The notes under the pieces were generated by a model that did no database searches, was not told the origin of the DNA, and saw only the letters and a program-made list of their open reading frames with translations. The position numbers and the translations under genes are program-made. Below are positions 44,786 to 53,458 of a DNA stretch of 64,000 bases, piece after piece. Source of the stretch: JASGDC01 sp047606545 (GTDB taxonomy: Bacteria; Actinomycetota; Actinomycetes; Actinomycetales; Micrococcaceae); the NCBI GenBank assembly GCA_047606545.1, contig JASGEI010000016.1:61027-125026 (forward strand), in the 5' to 3' direction. Each line of letters starts with the position of its first letter. The first letter of the stretch is position 1.

Positions 44786-44791
44786 TACAAT
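44786..44791 (+). promoter_or_regulatory. -10 element, leaderless cyclophilin gene
   Basis: TACAAT 7 nt before the ATG at 44799; no ribosome site. Confidence 0.5.
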
Positions 44792-44798
44792 AGTATTC

Positions 44799-45341
44799 AT
44801 GACTAAAACAACACATGAAGCAGTAATTAATACAAATTTAGGAAAAATTAAAGTAGAGCTTTTTGGAAACAGCGCTCCGAATACAGTAAAGAATTTCGTT
44901 GGTCTTGCTACTGGAGATAAGTCTTGGACACATCCAGCTACAGGTTCTGATATGACAGGAAAACCCCTTTATCAAGATGTTATTTTTCATCGCGTAATTA
45001 AAGATTTCATGATTCAAGGCGGTGACCCACTTGGTCAAGGTATTGGTGGACCGGGTTATCAATTTAACGATGAAATCGATTCAGATTTAAATTTCAATGA
45101 ACCTTATATTCTTGCAATGGCAAATGCAGGTATTCAAAATGGTCGAGGCACTAATGGTTCTCAGTTCTTTATCACTACTGCACCAACACCATGGTTACAA
45201 GGAAAACATACAATTTTTGGTGAAGTTACGGATGAATCATCAAAGAAAATTGTTGATGAAATTAATAGTACAAAAACTGGGGCAATGGACCGTCCAGTCC
45301 AAGATGTAGTAATTGAATCTATTGAAGTCCAAGAAGTTTAA
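44799..45341 (+). CDS. ppiA: Peptidyl-prolyl cis-trans isomerase, cyclophilin type
   Basis: A 180-residue cytosolic cyclophilin with FHRVIKDFMIQGGDPLGQG and GRGTNGSQFFITTAPTPWLQGKHTIFGEV, holding the catalytic Arg, Phe, Trp and His. This is the usual gene before rhomboid and CrgA in actinobacteria. It is convergent with a LicD gene that begins at the very next base. Confidence 0.95.
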   Translation: MTKTTHEAVINTNLGKIKVELFGNSAPNTVKNFVGLATGDKSWTHPATGSDMTGKPLYQDVIFHRVIKDFMIQGGDPLGQGIGGPGYQFNDEIDSDLNFNEPYILAMANAGIQNGRGTNGSQFFITTAPTPWLQGKHTIFGEVTDESSKKIVDEINSTKTGAMDRPVQDVVIESIEVQEV

Positions 45342-46160
45342 TTAATGTAAATGACTCTTCCTTTCACTTTCGGGAGGAAGAGTCATGTAGTCTCCATATA
45401 GTGTGGTTAAAATTTCATCATATTGCTTTGGAGCCATAAACTTCTTATCTTCAAATTGTAGTTCAGTAAGATTTTCAAAATACTCTTTAGGCCAAGTAAG
45501 ATTTTCTATTTTGTGCGGTTTAAACAAATACCCAGAAAGTAAAGTGTACTTTCCAGTGTCATTTTCAGCATCATTGTAACCGATGATTGTTTTTTCTCTT
45601 AGCTCGTATAGCTTTGTAAAAAATTTATTAAATTTATACGTTTTTTTCTTTAATTTTTCTAAGACATTGAATACTGTAGCTTTAAGTTTGTTCATAGTCG
45701 GGTCAACTCCGGCTGTGTATAAAAACAACATCAAAGTATTAACCATAGCAATCGTTTTTAATTGTTTATCCCTTTGTTTTCTATCCTTTGCCATTTGATC
45801 TAGTGGGAAGATATCGATGAAAACACCCTGACTCATTGGAATATGAGCTAGATTTGGTTCAGATAGTTCGAGACGACTACTGCGAATCTTTCGGGTTGCT
45901 GACATGTAGTATGGTTCTAGCTCATGGTTTTGATAGATTAAATCACTACCATTTAGTTCTTGTTGGATTATCTTTTCAAATTTGTTAAATTCATCTCTAG
46001 TCATCCATATATCAATATCATCATCCCAAGGGATAAAACCTTTATGCCGAACTGCACCTAAGAGTGTTCCATACCCGAGAGTATAATTTAAAGAGTTTTT
46101 TCTACAAATTTGATCAAATTTGACTAGAATACGATACTCTTCGCTTTGTATTTTATCCAC
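45342..46160 (-). CDS. LicD family phosphotransferase, copy 1
   Basis: A 272-residue LicD protein (nucleotidyltransferase fold). The catalytic motif FIPWDDDIDIWM has D46-D48 and D50; GTLLGAVRHKG precedes it. LicD enzymes transfer a phosphoester group such as phosphocholine from a CMP-activated donor to cell-surface sugars. No choline kinase or transporter is nearby, whereas a phosphonate/CMP-ester pathway lies 3 kb away. The 3' end contains a 12-bp hairpin. About 160 bp separate its start from the rhomboid gene; the divergent promoters lie there. Confidence 0.88.
   Translation of the reverse strand: MDKIQSEEYRILVKFDQICRKNSLNYTLGYGTLLGAVRHKGFIPWDDDIDIWMTRDEFNKFEKIIQQELNGSDLIYQNHELEPYYMSATRKIRSSRLELSEPNLAHIPMSQGVFIDIFPLDQMAKDRKQRDKQLKTIAMVNTLMLFLYTAGVDPTMNKLKATVFNVLEKLKKKTYKFNKFFTKLYELREKTIIGYNDAENDTGKYTLLSGYLFKPHKIENLTWPKEYFENLTELQFEDKKFMAPKQYDEILTTLYGDYMTLPPESERKSHLH
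45351..45386. terminator. Hairpin terminator of ppiA inside the licD 3' end
   Basis: ATGACTCTTCCT/AGGAAGAGTCAT, 12-bp stem with a 12-nt loop, starting 9 bp after the ppiA stop. It is coding for the last LicD residues on the other strand. T tract is weak. Confidence 0.5.
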
Positions 46161-46322
46161 TCGGAACCTCCGTTTTTATTACGACAAACTAAGATACTAT
46201 CTTACTACAATCAATATTTCCTATGTATTTTACTTATAGTATTCAGTTAAATCACGTTAATAAAATTAAATTTTAAGTTCAGATAGTATAAAATATCCTT
46301 ACTATTTTTATTAAGTCAGGAG

Positions 46323-47192
46323 CTGAATTTTATCTCTAATTCTAATCAAGTTACTGCACCAGAGTGCTATAAACACCCTGGAGTAGTTTCTTATGTTAGT
46401 TGCCAGCGTTGCGGGCGTCCTATTTGCCCTGATTGCCAAAAATCTAGTGCAGTTGGATTTATTTGCCCAGAAGATGCAGCCAAAGATGCAAAAGCAATTC
46501 CGAAAGTGCGTACGGTTTTTGGTGGAGTGTATCGTCAAGAAAATAATCCTCTCGTAACATATACGATTATTGGCTTATGTGTGTTGGCTTTTATTGGAGA
46601 ATGGATTCCTCAATTAAACCTTGTTAATAACTGGGTTATGATTCCAGCATATATAGCTGCAAAGCCATGGACTTTACTGACTAATATTTTCTTACATAGT
46701 CCAAGTAATATTTTGCATATTGGACTAAATATGTACGTGCTTTGGATTATGGGACAAGCTTTAGAACCAATGTTAGGTAGGTTGCGTTATGCAATTAGCT
46801 ACTTAATTTGTGGTTTAGGTGGCTCAGTTGGGGTAGTATTATTCGCTAACCCTAGTTCTCAAAGTTGGATGACAAGTACTTTAGGTGCATCAGGTGCTAT
46901 ATTTGGACTTTTTGGAATGATGCTTATATTGCAGCGTAGACTTGGAATTGATATTAAACAAATAATAATTCTTATCGCAATTAATTTAGTTTTTGGGTTT
47001 ATGGTATCTGGTATTTCGTGGCAAGCACACTTAGTGGGACTACTTACAGGACTAGTGTTAGGTGGTATCATGGCTTATGCCCCTAAAAGTAAGCAAAATT
47101 TTTATCAATTAGGTGGAACATTGCTAGTAACAATACTATTGCTTGTAGCTGTATTTTTAAAAGTTAATACTGTAACTACGACTGGAGTTTAG
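46323..47192 (+). CDS. Rhomboid family intramembrane protease with N-terminal zinc finger
   Basis: About 289 residues. The first 60 residues contain a B-box-like zinc finger (CYKHPGVVSYVSCQRCGRPI then CPDC and CPED). Six or so membrane helices follow with the catalytic serine in STLGASGAIFGLFGMM and the catalytic histidine in WQAHLVGLLTGL. The start is uncertain: no ATG, GTG or TTG exists upstream of the finger between the frame's last stop (46284) and GTG 46506. CTG 46323 or ATC 46332 (9 nt after an AGGAG site at 46318) are the candidates. Starting at 46506 would lose the finger. Confidence 0.82.
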   Translation: MNFISNSNQVTAPECYKHPGVVSYVSCQRCGRPICPDCQKSSAVGFICPEDAAKDAKAIPKVRTVFGGVYRQENNPLVTYTIIGLCVLAFIGEWIPQLNLVNNWVMIPAYIAAKPWTLLTNIFLHSPSNILHIGLNMYVLWIMGQALEPMLGRLRYAISYLICGLGGSVGVVLFANPSSQSWMTSTLGASGAIFGLFGMMLILQRRLGIDIKQIIILIAINLVFGFMVSGISWQAHLVGLLTGLVLGGIMAYAPKSKQNFYQLGGTLLVTILLLVAVFLKVNTVTTTGV

Positions 47193-47199
47193 TAATTAA

Positions 47200-49101
47200 G
47201 TGAGTAACAAACATATGGAAAACCATGAAGAATCAGTAGCAAATGCTGAATTTCAAATGCTACTGGGGATTCCAAAGGCAGGAGAATCTGGAGAAAATTA
47301 TCAAGCTCGTAGATTGCGTAGCTACGGTAATACTCATGATGCTGTTACTCAATCTTTGCCAATTATTAATGAGAGTACCGAAATTGAAGATGCTTTAAAC
47401 AGATCAACTATTTCTGAGCATGAAGAAGAGTTTACTGGTGAACCATCGGGTAAAAAAGCTGTGGTGTCTATGGCAGTTGGTACGTTAATTTCTCGTATTC
47501 TCGGTTTCGTAAAAATGGCTTTAACTCTTTATGTTTTAGGGTCTTCTACAGATATTTCAGACTCTTTTGCTTTTGCAAACCAAGTGCCTAACTTACTTTA
47601 TATTCTTATTGGTGGTGGGGCGCTAAATTCAATTTTAGTACCACAAATCATCAAGGCATCTCAAGCTAGAGATCACGGCGTAGCTTACATTAATAAGCTT
47701 ATTACTTTAGTGGTATTAATATCTGGAACAATTACTTTGATGCTATTAGCTGCTTCGCCACTAATAGTTCATTTCTTCGGTGCAGACTGGTCACCAACTA
47801 GACAGTCGCTAACTTTAGTGTTCTTATTATGGTCTTTGCCACAAATATTCTTCTACGTACTTTATACAGTATTTGGTCAAGTGTTAAATGCACGTAGTAT
47901 TTTCCAGCCTTATATGTGGGCACCTATTATAAATAATGTTATTGCTATTGCTGGTTTATTCGTATTTTTATATGCATTTGGTGAAGTTGCTAATGATGCT
48001 AATGCGATTAATGACTGGACTCCTGCAAAGACTTTTGTATTCTTAGGTTCGACTACTTTAGGCGTAATTGCACAAGCATTGGTGCTAATCCGTCCAATTT
48101 TTAAGACTGGTTACCGATTATCACCAAGTTTTGGCTGGCGTGGAATGGGTTTCAGAGAAACTGGACGAGTTGCAATTTGGGCAATTTTACTTGTAATCTT
48201 AAATCAACTTTCTTACCTAGTTATTTTCTGGGTGGAAGTTAATGCTGGTAATTTGCGTCATACTTTTGGTGGAGATCCTTCTTCTGTTGCAGGTAACGCT
48301 ACTTATGATTCTGCAAGTATGCTGATTACTTTCCCTCATTCAATTGTGGCAGTAAGTATTGCCACTTTAATATTCACAAGAATGAGTGTAGCTGCAAATA
48401 ATAACAATATAGAGGAACTGAAATACCAGTTATCATATGCACAGCGTTCGATAGCTGTATTAACTTTCTTTGCCTTTGCTGTATTCGTAGTTCTTGCTGG
48501 TCAAATTGGAATGGCTGTTGGTGGTGAAAATAAAGTTGCTGGTCGTACTATGGGTTTTGTGATTTTATCTCTTTGTGGAAATATCCCATTACTTAGTATG
48601 AACTTTGTTTTCCAGCGAGTATTTTATTCGTTAAGTGATTCTAAGACGCCGTTTATCATTCAAATCCCAGTATCGATAGCAGTAAGTGGCTTAGCTTTAG
48701 CTGCGTTATTGTTGCCTCCCCAGTGGATTGTCATTGGTCTTGGTTTAAATGGTCTATTTACTTTAGCTTTTTCAGTTGCCCTTGACGTGTACTTTATTAG
48801 GAAACGAATTGGCGATATTAATGGTTGGCAAATAGCTCGATCTTTTGCTCGTATTGGCATTGCAACCCTTATTTCAATGGTTGTAGGAGCACTTACGCTA
48901 TGGATAATGGGTGGATTTAACTTTAATGGCTTCCCTTGGATTGGTCGTTTTGAAGCTTTGGTAACTTGTTTTCCGGTAGTTATGGTTATGGGAATCAGTT
49001 ACTTTATTGGATTGCGTGTATTGAAAGTTCCGGAGTTGAATGAGTTATTGGGTGCTGTGGCTAACAAGTTACCAGCACGTTTAGCTAAATTTATCCAATA
49101 A
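47200..49101 (+). CDS. murJ: Lipid II flippase MurJ
   Basis: A 633-residue MurJ/MviN. Residues 1-85 form an unusual acidic cytoplasmic extension; from about residue 86 (KKAVVSMAVGTLISRILGFVK) fourteen membrane segments follow. It moves peptidoglycan lipid II outward. In most actinobacteria murJ is next to the DUF6049 and kinase-like genes; here that neighbourhood is 24 kb away, so the gene has moved. GTG start 8 bp after the rhomboid gene; ATG at 47215 is an alternative. Confidence 0.93.
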   Translation: MSNKHMENHEESVANAEFQMLLGIPKAGESGENYQARRLRSYGNTHDAVTQSLPIINESTEIEDALNRSTISEHEEEFTGEPSGKKAVVSMAVGTLISRILGFVKMALTLYVLGSSTDISDSFAFANQVPNLLYILIGGGALNSILVPQIIKASQARDHGVAYINKLITLVVLISGTITLMLLAASPLIVHFFGADWSPTRQSLTLVFLLWSLPQIFFYVLYTVFGQVLNARSIFQPYMWAPIINNVIAIAGLFVFLYAFGEVANDANAINDWTPAKTFVFLGSTTLGVIAQALVLIRPIFKTGYRLSPSFGWRGMGFRETGRVAIWAILLVILNQLSYLVIFWVEVNAGNLRHTFGGDPSSVAGNATYDSASMLITFPHSIVAVSIATLIFTRMSVAANNNNIEELKYQLSYAQRSIAVLTFFAFAVFVVLAGQIGMAVGGENKVAGRTMGFVILSLCGNIPLLSMNFVFQRVFYSLSDSKTPFIIQIPVSIAVSGLALAALLLPPQWIVIGLGLNGLFTLAFSVALDVYFIRKRIGDINGWQIARSFARIGIATLISMVVGALTLWIMGGFNFNGFPWIGRFEALVTCFPVVMVMGISYFIGLRVLKVPELNELLGAVANKLPARLAKFIQ

Positions 49102-49110
49102 ATAGTATTT

Positions 49111-49139
49111 GATACCTTAGCTAAGCTTTTATCGGTATC
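49111..49139 (+). terminator. Weak terminator after murJ
   Basis: GATACC (49111-49116) pairs with GGTATC (49134-49139) around an AT-rich loop; no strong T tract. Confidence 0.35.
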
Positions 49140-49184
49140 TTGTCCCTTTTGCTTTCACGCAAGATTCGTATAAGATTATGAAAT

Positions 49185-50312
49185 ATGATTATTGATACTT
49201 TTATTTCGAGTTTGGGACTTTCAAAGCCATTCTTTGCAGGGGTTCCTGATTCTCAATTAAAACCATTTTGTAATTACCTAGCACAGGAATATGGAATAAA
49301 TGAAAACCATATTATCGCTGCAAATGAAGGTAATGCAGTTGCATTAGCTGCAGGGCATTATTTAGCGACAGGCGATATTCCAGTAGTTTATTTGCAAAAT
49401 AGTGGTTTAGGAAATGCAGTAAATCCAATTACTTCGCTATTAAATGACAAAGTTTATGGAATTCCTACTATTTTTATAATTGGTTGGCGTGGTGAACCTG
49501 GACTAAAAGATGAGCCTCAGCATGTTTTCCAAGGGGAAATCAGCAAAGAGCTTTGTGAGTTATTAAACCTTGAAGTTATGGTACTTGATAAAGAAACTAC
49601 AGCAGCAGAAGTAGCTGATAAAGTAAAAAACTTCCAAGGCCAATTTAATCAAGGTAAGAGTTTAGCTTTCTTAGTCAAAAAAGGTGCTTTTGAAGACACA
49701 GTAAAGGCTAACTACCAAAATAATTATGAGTTAGTTCGGGAAGATATCGTTGAAAAAGTAGTTGAAGTGGCAGATGAAGATATTATTGTCTCGACTACTG
49801 GTAAAGCTTCTCGTGAACTATTTGAAATCCGTGAAGCTAAAAAACAATCACATAAATATGATTTCTTGACAGTTGGCTCTATGGGGCATAGCTCTTCTAT
49901 CGCTTTAGCAATTGCACAAAATAAAAAAGATACCAAAGTCTGGTGTATTGATGGTGATGGTGCAGCTTTGATGCACTTAGGTGCATTTGCCTTGACTGGT
50001 TCTTCTAAGCCAAATAATCTTGTGCACATATTAATTGATAATAGTGCGCATGAAACAGTTGGTGGAATGCCTACAGTTTCAGAAGATATTGATTTTGTTA
50101 AGATTGCTAAAGCCTGCGGTTATCCTAGTGCAACTTCTGTAACTAGTATTGAAGAATTAGAAAAAGCTCTCAAAGAAGCTAAAACTCTTAATGAGTTAAC
50201 TTTAATTGAGGTTAAAGCCTCACTTGCTTCTCGTGCTGACTTAGGACGTCCTACGACTACTGCAAAAGAAAATAAAGAAGCTTTTATGGATAATTTGAAG
50301 AAACTTTCATAA
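49185..50312 (+). CDS. Phosphonopyruvate decarboxylase
   Basis: A 375-residue thiamine-diphosphate enzyme that converts phosphonopyruvate to phosphonoacetaldehyde, the step that makes phosphonate synthesis irreversible. The N-terminal PYR domain has HIIAANEGNAVALAAGHYLA, and the ThDP-binding motif GDGAALMHLGAFALTGSSK...N lies near residue 250. The closing segment SRADLGRPTTT is characteristic of Ppd. First of four tightly packed genes. A TAAGAT hexamer 8 nt before the ATG suggests a leaderless start. Confidence 0.9.
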   Translation: MIIDTFISSLGLSKPFFAGVPDSQLKPFCNYLAQEYGINENHIIAANEGNAVALAAGHYLATGDIPVVYLQNSGLGNAVNPITSLLNDKVYGIPTIFIIGWRGEPGLKDEPQHVFQGEISKELCELLNLEVMVLDKETTAAEVADKVKNFQGQFNQGKSLAFLVKKGAFEDTVKANYQNNYELVREDIVEKVVEVADEDIIVSTTGKASRELFEIREAKKQSHKYDFLTVGSMGHSSSIALAIAQNKKDTKVWCIDGDGAALMHLGAFALTGSSKPNNLVHILIDNSAHETVGGMPTVSEDIDFVKIAKACGYPSATSVTSIEELEKALKEAKTLNELTLIEVKASLASRADLGRPTTTAKENKEAFMDNLKKLS

Positions 50313-50319
50313 GGAATTA

Positions 50320-51036
50320 ATGAAAGCACTTATATTAAATTCAGGTACTGGGTCAAGACTGGGTTCATTGACTAAAAAAAATCCTAAATGTATGACACAG
50401 ATTTCTAAAGATGAAACGATTCTGAGCAGACAGTTACATCAGTTAGCTGAAGTTGGAATGACTGATGTAGTTATTACTACAGGTAAATTTCATAATGAAA
50501 TCAAGGAACATTGTTTAGCCTTAAATCTTCCGTTGAAATTTGAGTTTGTACAAAATTTAGAATATGCAGATACGAACTATATATATTCAATGCATTTAGC
50601 TGCAGATAAGTTAACTGATGAAATAATTTCAATGCACGGTGATTTAGTGTTTGAAGATCGTGTTTTATCAGCAGTTATTAATTCAAAAGCTGAAAATTGT
50701 ATGACGATAAGTTCCACTTTGCCTTTACCAGAAAAGGATTTTAAAGCAGTTTTAACGAATAATCGAATTAGTAAGGTTGGAGTTAATTTCTTTGATAACG
50801 CAGTTGCTGCTCAACCTCTCTATAAATTATCAAAATCAACTATGCAGATTTGGTTAACTGAGATTTCCAATTATTGTACAGTGGGTAACACTAGTGTTTA
50901 TGCAGAAAATGCTTTAAACGATATCACTAAAGATTTCGTGTTATCCCCTGTAGATGTGAAAAATGCTCTGTGTGCTGAAATAGACACTATTGAAGATTTA
51001 GAATTTGTTAAAAAACAATTAGAGGAGACTAACTAA
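50320..51036 (+). CDS. Sugar-nucleotidyl/phosphonate cytidylyltransferase, LicC/PntC-like
   Basis: A 238-residue nucleotidyltransferase of the MobA/LicC fold: N-terminal ALILNSGTGSRLGSLTKKNP (NTP-binding loop), MHGDLVFED in the middle (metal-binding acidic pair), and E-I-D-T-I-E-D-L at the end. The best relatives by eye are LicC (phosphocholine cytidylyltransferase) and PntC (aminoethylphosphonate cytidylyltransferase). Position between Ppd and PEP mutase suggests it activates a phosphonate as a CMP ester. Its ATG-stop overlap with the next gene is 1 bp. Confidence 0.85.
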   Translation: MKALILNSGTGSRLGSLTKKNPKCMTQISKDETILSRQLHQLAEVGMTDVVITTGKFHNEIKEHCLALNLPLKFEFVQNLEYADTNYIYSMHLAADKLTDEIISMHGDLVFEDRVLSAVINSKAENCMTISSTLPLPEKDFKAVLTNNRISKVGVNFFDNAVAAQPLYKLSKSTMQIWLTEISNYCTVGNTSVYAENALNDITKDFVLSPVDVKNALCAEIDTIEDLEFVKKQLEETN

Positions 51037-52331
51037 TGAAAACAGTTTATATGGCTTTTTCCACTGATGTAGTACATGGTGGTCATATAAATATTATTAA
51101 GAAAGCAGCTGAATTAGGTGAATTAACAATAGGATTATTAAGTGATGAAGTAATTGCATCATTTAAAAGGTTTCCTCTTTTGCCAGCCGCTGAACGTAAA
51201 GAAATTATTGAAAATATTGCTGGTGTTACAAAAGTAGTTCCACAAAATACATTAAGTTACGTTGATAATCTTAAAGAATTAAAACCTGATTATGTTGTTC
51301 ATGGTGATGACTGGAAAGAAGGCCATCAGAAACAAATTCGTGAAGAAGTTATTAAAGAACTAGAAAGCTACGGTGGTGAGCTAGTAGAATTCCCATACAT
51401 ACAAAATGATCTTTACGATGAGTTAGAAGATCGTTTTAACTATAAGCTTCATACTCCAGATGTTCGTCGTGGTAGACTACGTCAGTTGCTTGGGATGAAA
51501 AAAGTCGTAAGTGCTATTGAAGCACACTCAGGTATTACTGGTTTGATTGCAGAAAAGACTAAAGTGGTTAAAGACGGTAAGACTAAGCAGTTCGACGCTA
51601 TGTGGGTTTCAAGTCTTTGTGATTCTACAGCAAGAGGTAAGCCTGATATTGAACTAGTTGATATGTCAGACCGAATGCAAACTATTAACGACATTATGGA
51701 AGTAACTACTAAACCAATCATTCTTGATGGTGATACTGGTGGTTTAGTAGAACACTTTGTCTATAACGTTAAAACTTTTGAACGCATGGGTGTTTCTGCG
51801 GTAATTATTGAAGATAAGACTGGTTTAAAGAAAAACTCATTGTTCGGTACTGAAGTTGAGCAAACACAAGACACTATTGAAAATTTCTCTGCAAAAATCA
51901 GTGCTGGTAAAAAAGCATTGCGTACTGAAGAATTTATGATTATTGCTCGTATTGAGAGTCTAATTTTGGAACAAGGCATGGAAGATGCGTTAAAACGTGC
52001 TTTCGCGTATGTTGATGCTGGTGCAGATGGAATCATGATTCATTCACGCCAAAAGTCACCTGCAGAAATTTTTGAATTTGTGGAGAAATTCCGCGATAAG
52101 GATAAAACTACTCCAGTTGTAGTAGTACCTACTTCGTTTAATACAGTTACTGAAGATGAGTTTGCTGAACGTGGTGTTAATGTCGTAATTTACGCAAACC
52201 AGTTAACACGTACGGGATTCCCTGCGATGCAAAAAGCTGCTGAAACAATTTTAGAAAATCAGCGTGCAAAAGAAGCAGACGATATGTGTATGTCTATTAA
52301 AGATATTATTACCTTAATTCCAGAAGACTAG
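51036..52331 (+). CDS. Phosphoenolpyruvate mutase with N-terminal cytidylyltransferase-like domain
   Basis: A 431-residue fusion. Residues 1-130 form a TagD-like nucleotidyltransferase domain with HGGH at 14-17 but no ISST/GISTT-type motif at its end. From about 160 the isocitrate-lyase-like PEP mutase domain carries DGDTGG and the diagnostic EDKxxxKxNS motif beginning at E259. PEP mutase makes the C-P bond (PEP to phosphonopyruvate). It is the committing enzyme of the cluster. Confidence 0.93.
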   Translation: MKTVYMAFSTDVVHGGHINIIKKAAELGELTIGLLSDEVIASFKRFPLLPAAERKEIIENIAGVTKVVPQNTLSYVDNLKELKPDYVVHGDDWKEGHQKQIREEVIKELESYGGELVEFPYIQNDLYDELEDRFNYKLHTPDVRRGRLRQLLGMKKVVSAIEAHSGITGLIAEKTKVVKDGKTKQFDAMWVSSLCDSTARGKPDIELVDMSDRMQTINDIMEVTTKPIILDGDTGGLVEHFVYNVKTFERMGVSAVIIEDKTGLKKNSLFGTEVEQTQDTIENFSAKISAGKKALRTEEFMIIARIESLILEQGMEDALKRAFAYVDAGADGIMIHSRQKSPAEIFEFVEKFRDKDKTTPVVVVPTSFNTVTEDEFAERGVNVVIYANQLTRTGFPAMQKAAETILENQRAKEADDMCMSIKDIITLIPED

Positions 52332-52339
52332 GAAAATTA

Positions 52340-53386
52340 ATGTCACAGAAATTTATTGATATTTCTAAAAATCCTGATGAATTAATCGAAGCATTAAAAC
52401 AATACTCAAATAAAGAAGTACTTTTAGTATGCGGTAATTCATTTTCTAAACAAGAAATTGCACAATCAATTAACGATAATTTACCAAAAATTACAAAGTT
52501 TAGTGATTTTTCACCAAATCCTACAATTGAACAAGTGCAAGCTGGATTAGAAGTTTTTAAAAAGGTTTCTGCGGATATTATCATTGGTGCTGGTGGTGGC
52601 AGTGCAATGGATGTAGCAAAATGTATTAAGTATTTTGCTAAACAAGAGGAAATTCCTTTAATTGCACTGCCAACTACTGCTGGAACTGGTAGTGAGTCTA
52701 CTAGTTTTGCGGTAATGTATGAAAATAATGAAAAACAATCACTGGACGCACCTTATTTATTGCCAGATTTAGTTATTTTAGATTCTAGAGTTTTAGAGAA
52801 CTTACCTGAATATCAGAAAAAATGCACATTATTAGATGCTTGGTGTCAAGCTATAGAATCATACTGGTCAGTAAGCTCAACAGAGGAAAGTAAAAAAGTA
52901 GCCCTTTCAGCTATCCAGGAGATAGAGGAAAGTGTCGATACTTATTTCACTTCTAATACTAAAGCTAATTATGATATCTTGCATGCTGCAAATTTAGCAG
53001 GACAGGCAATTAATTATACTAGGACTACTGCACCCCATGCGATGAGTTATAAGATTACAAGTCTTTATGGAGCTCCTCACGGTCATGCGGTAGCGCTTTG
53101 CCTCCCTATAGTTTGGGAGTATATGCGTAAAAATGTTGAACGTAAAAATGTTGATCCACGTGGTTCAGAATATTTAACTAATATCTTTTCAGAGCTGGCT
53201 ACGCATATTGAAAAGTTTAAAGAAATATTTAATAAGATAAATATGCCAGCTGTAGCTATTAAAGAGTCAGATGTTCCAGTATTAGCAGCTTCGGTAAATC
53301 CGCAACGTTTAGCTAATAACCCAGTTAAACTTGATGAAGAAACCCTGTACTCGCTATATTCTTTATTAGTTACTTCAAAAAAGTAG
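52340..53386 (+). CDS. Iron-containing alcohol dehydrogenase, predicted phosphonoacetaldehyde reductase
   Basis: A 348-residue group III alcohol dehydrogenase. NAD(P) motif GAGGGSAMDVAKC near residue 80, TTAGTGSESTSF at about 113, and the metal-binding set D (DAWCQAIE), H (TAPHAMSY) and H (GAPHGHAVAL). In phosphonate clusters this class (PhpC-like) reduces phosphonoacetaldehyde to 2-hydroxyethylphosphonate. No transaminase is present, so aminoethylphosphonate is less likely. Last gene of the run, 9 bp after PEP mutase. Confidence 0.88.
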   Translation: MSQKFIDISKNPDELIEALKQYSNKEVLLVCGNSFSKQEIAQSINDNLPKITKFSDFSPNPTIEQVQAGLEVFKKVSADIIIGAGGGSAMDVAKCIKYFAKQEEIPLIALPTTAGTGSESTSFAVMYENNEKQSLDAPYLLPDLVILDSRVLENLPEYQKKCTLLDAWCQAIESYWSVSSTEESKKVALSAIQEIEESVDTYFTSNTKANYDILHAANLAGQAINYTRTTAPHAMSYKITSLYGAPHGHAVALCLPIVWEYMRKNVERKNVDPRGSEYLTNIFSELATHIEKFKEIFNKINMPAVAIKESDVPVLAASVNPQRLANNPVKLDEETLYSLYSLLVTSKK

Positions 53387-53413
53387 GATACAGATTTTAT
53401 AAATAGCCAATTT

Positions 53414-53458
53414 AGCTTAGCCGCGTAAACTTTTTAGTTTACGGCTAGCGGCTAAGCT
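53414..53458. terminator. Long bidirectional hairpin between phosphonate operon and fem gene
   Basis: AGCTTAGCCGC (53414-53424) pairs with GCGGCTAAGCT (53448-53458), and GTAAAC/GTTTAC pairs inside with a T-rich loop. It lies between two convergent genes and includes the final codons of the minus-strand fem gene. Confidence 0.75.
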
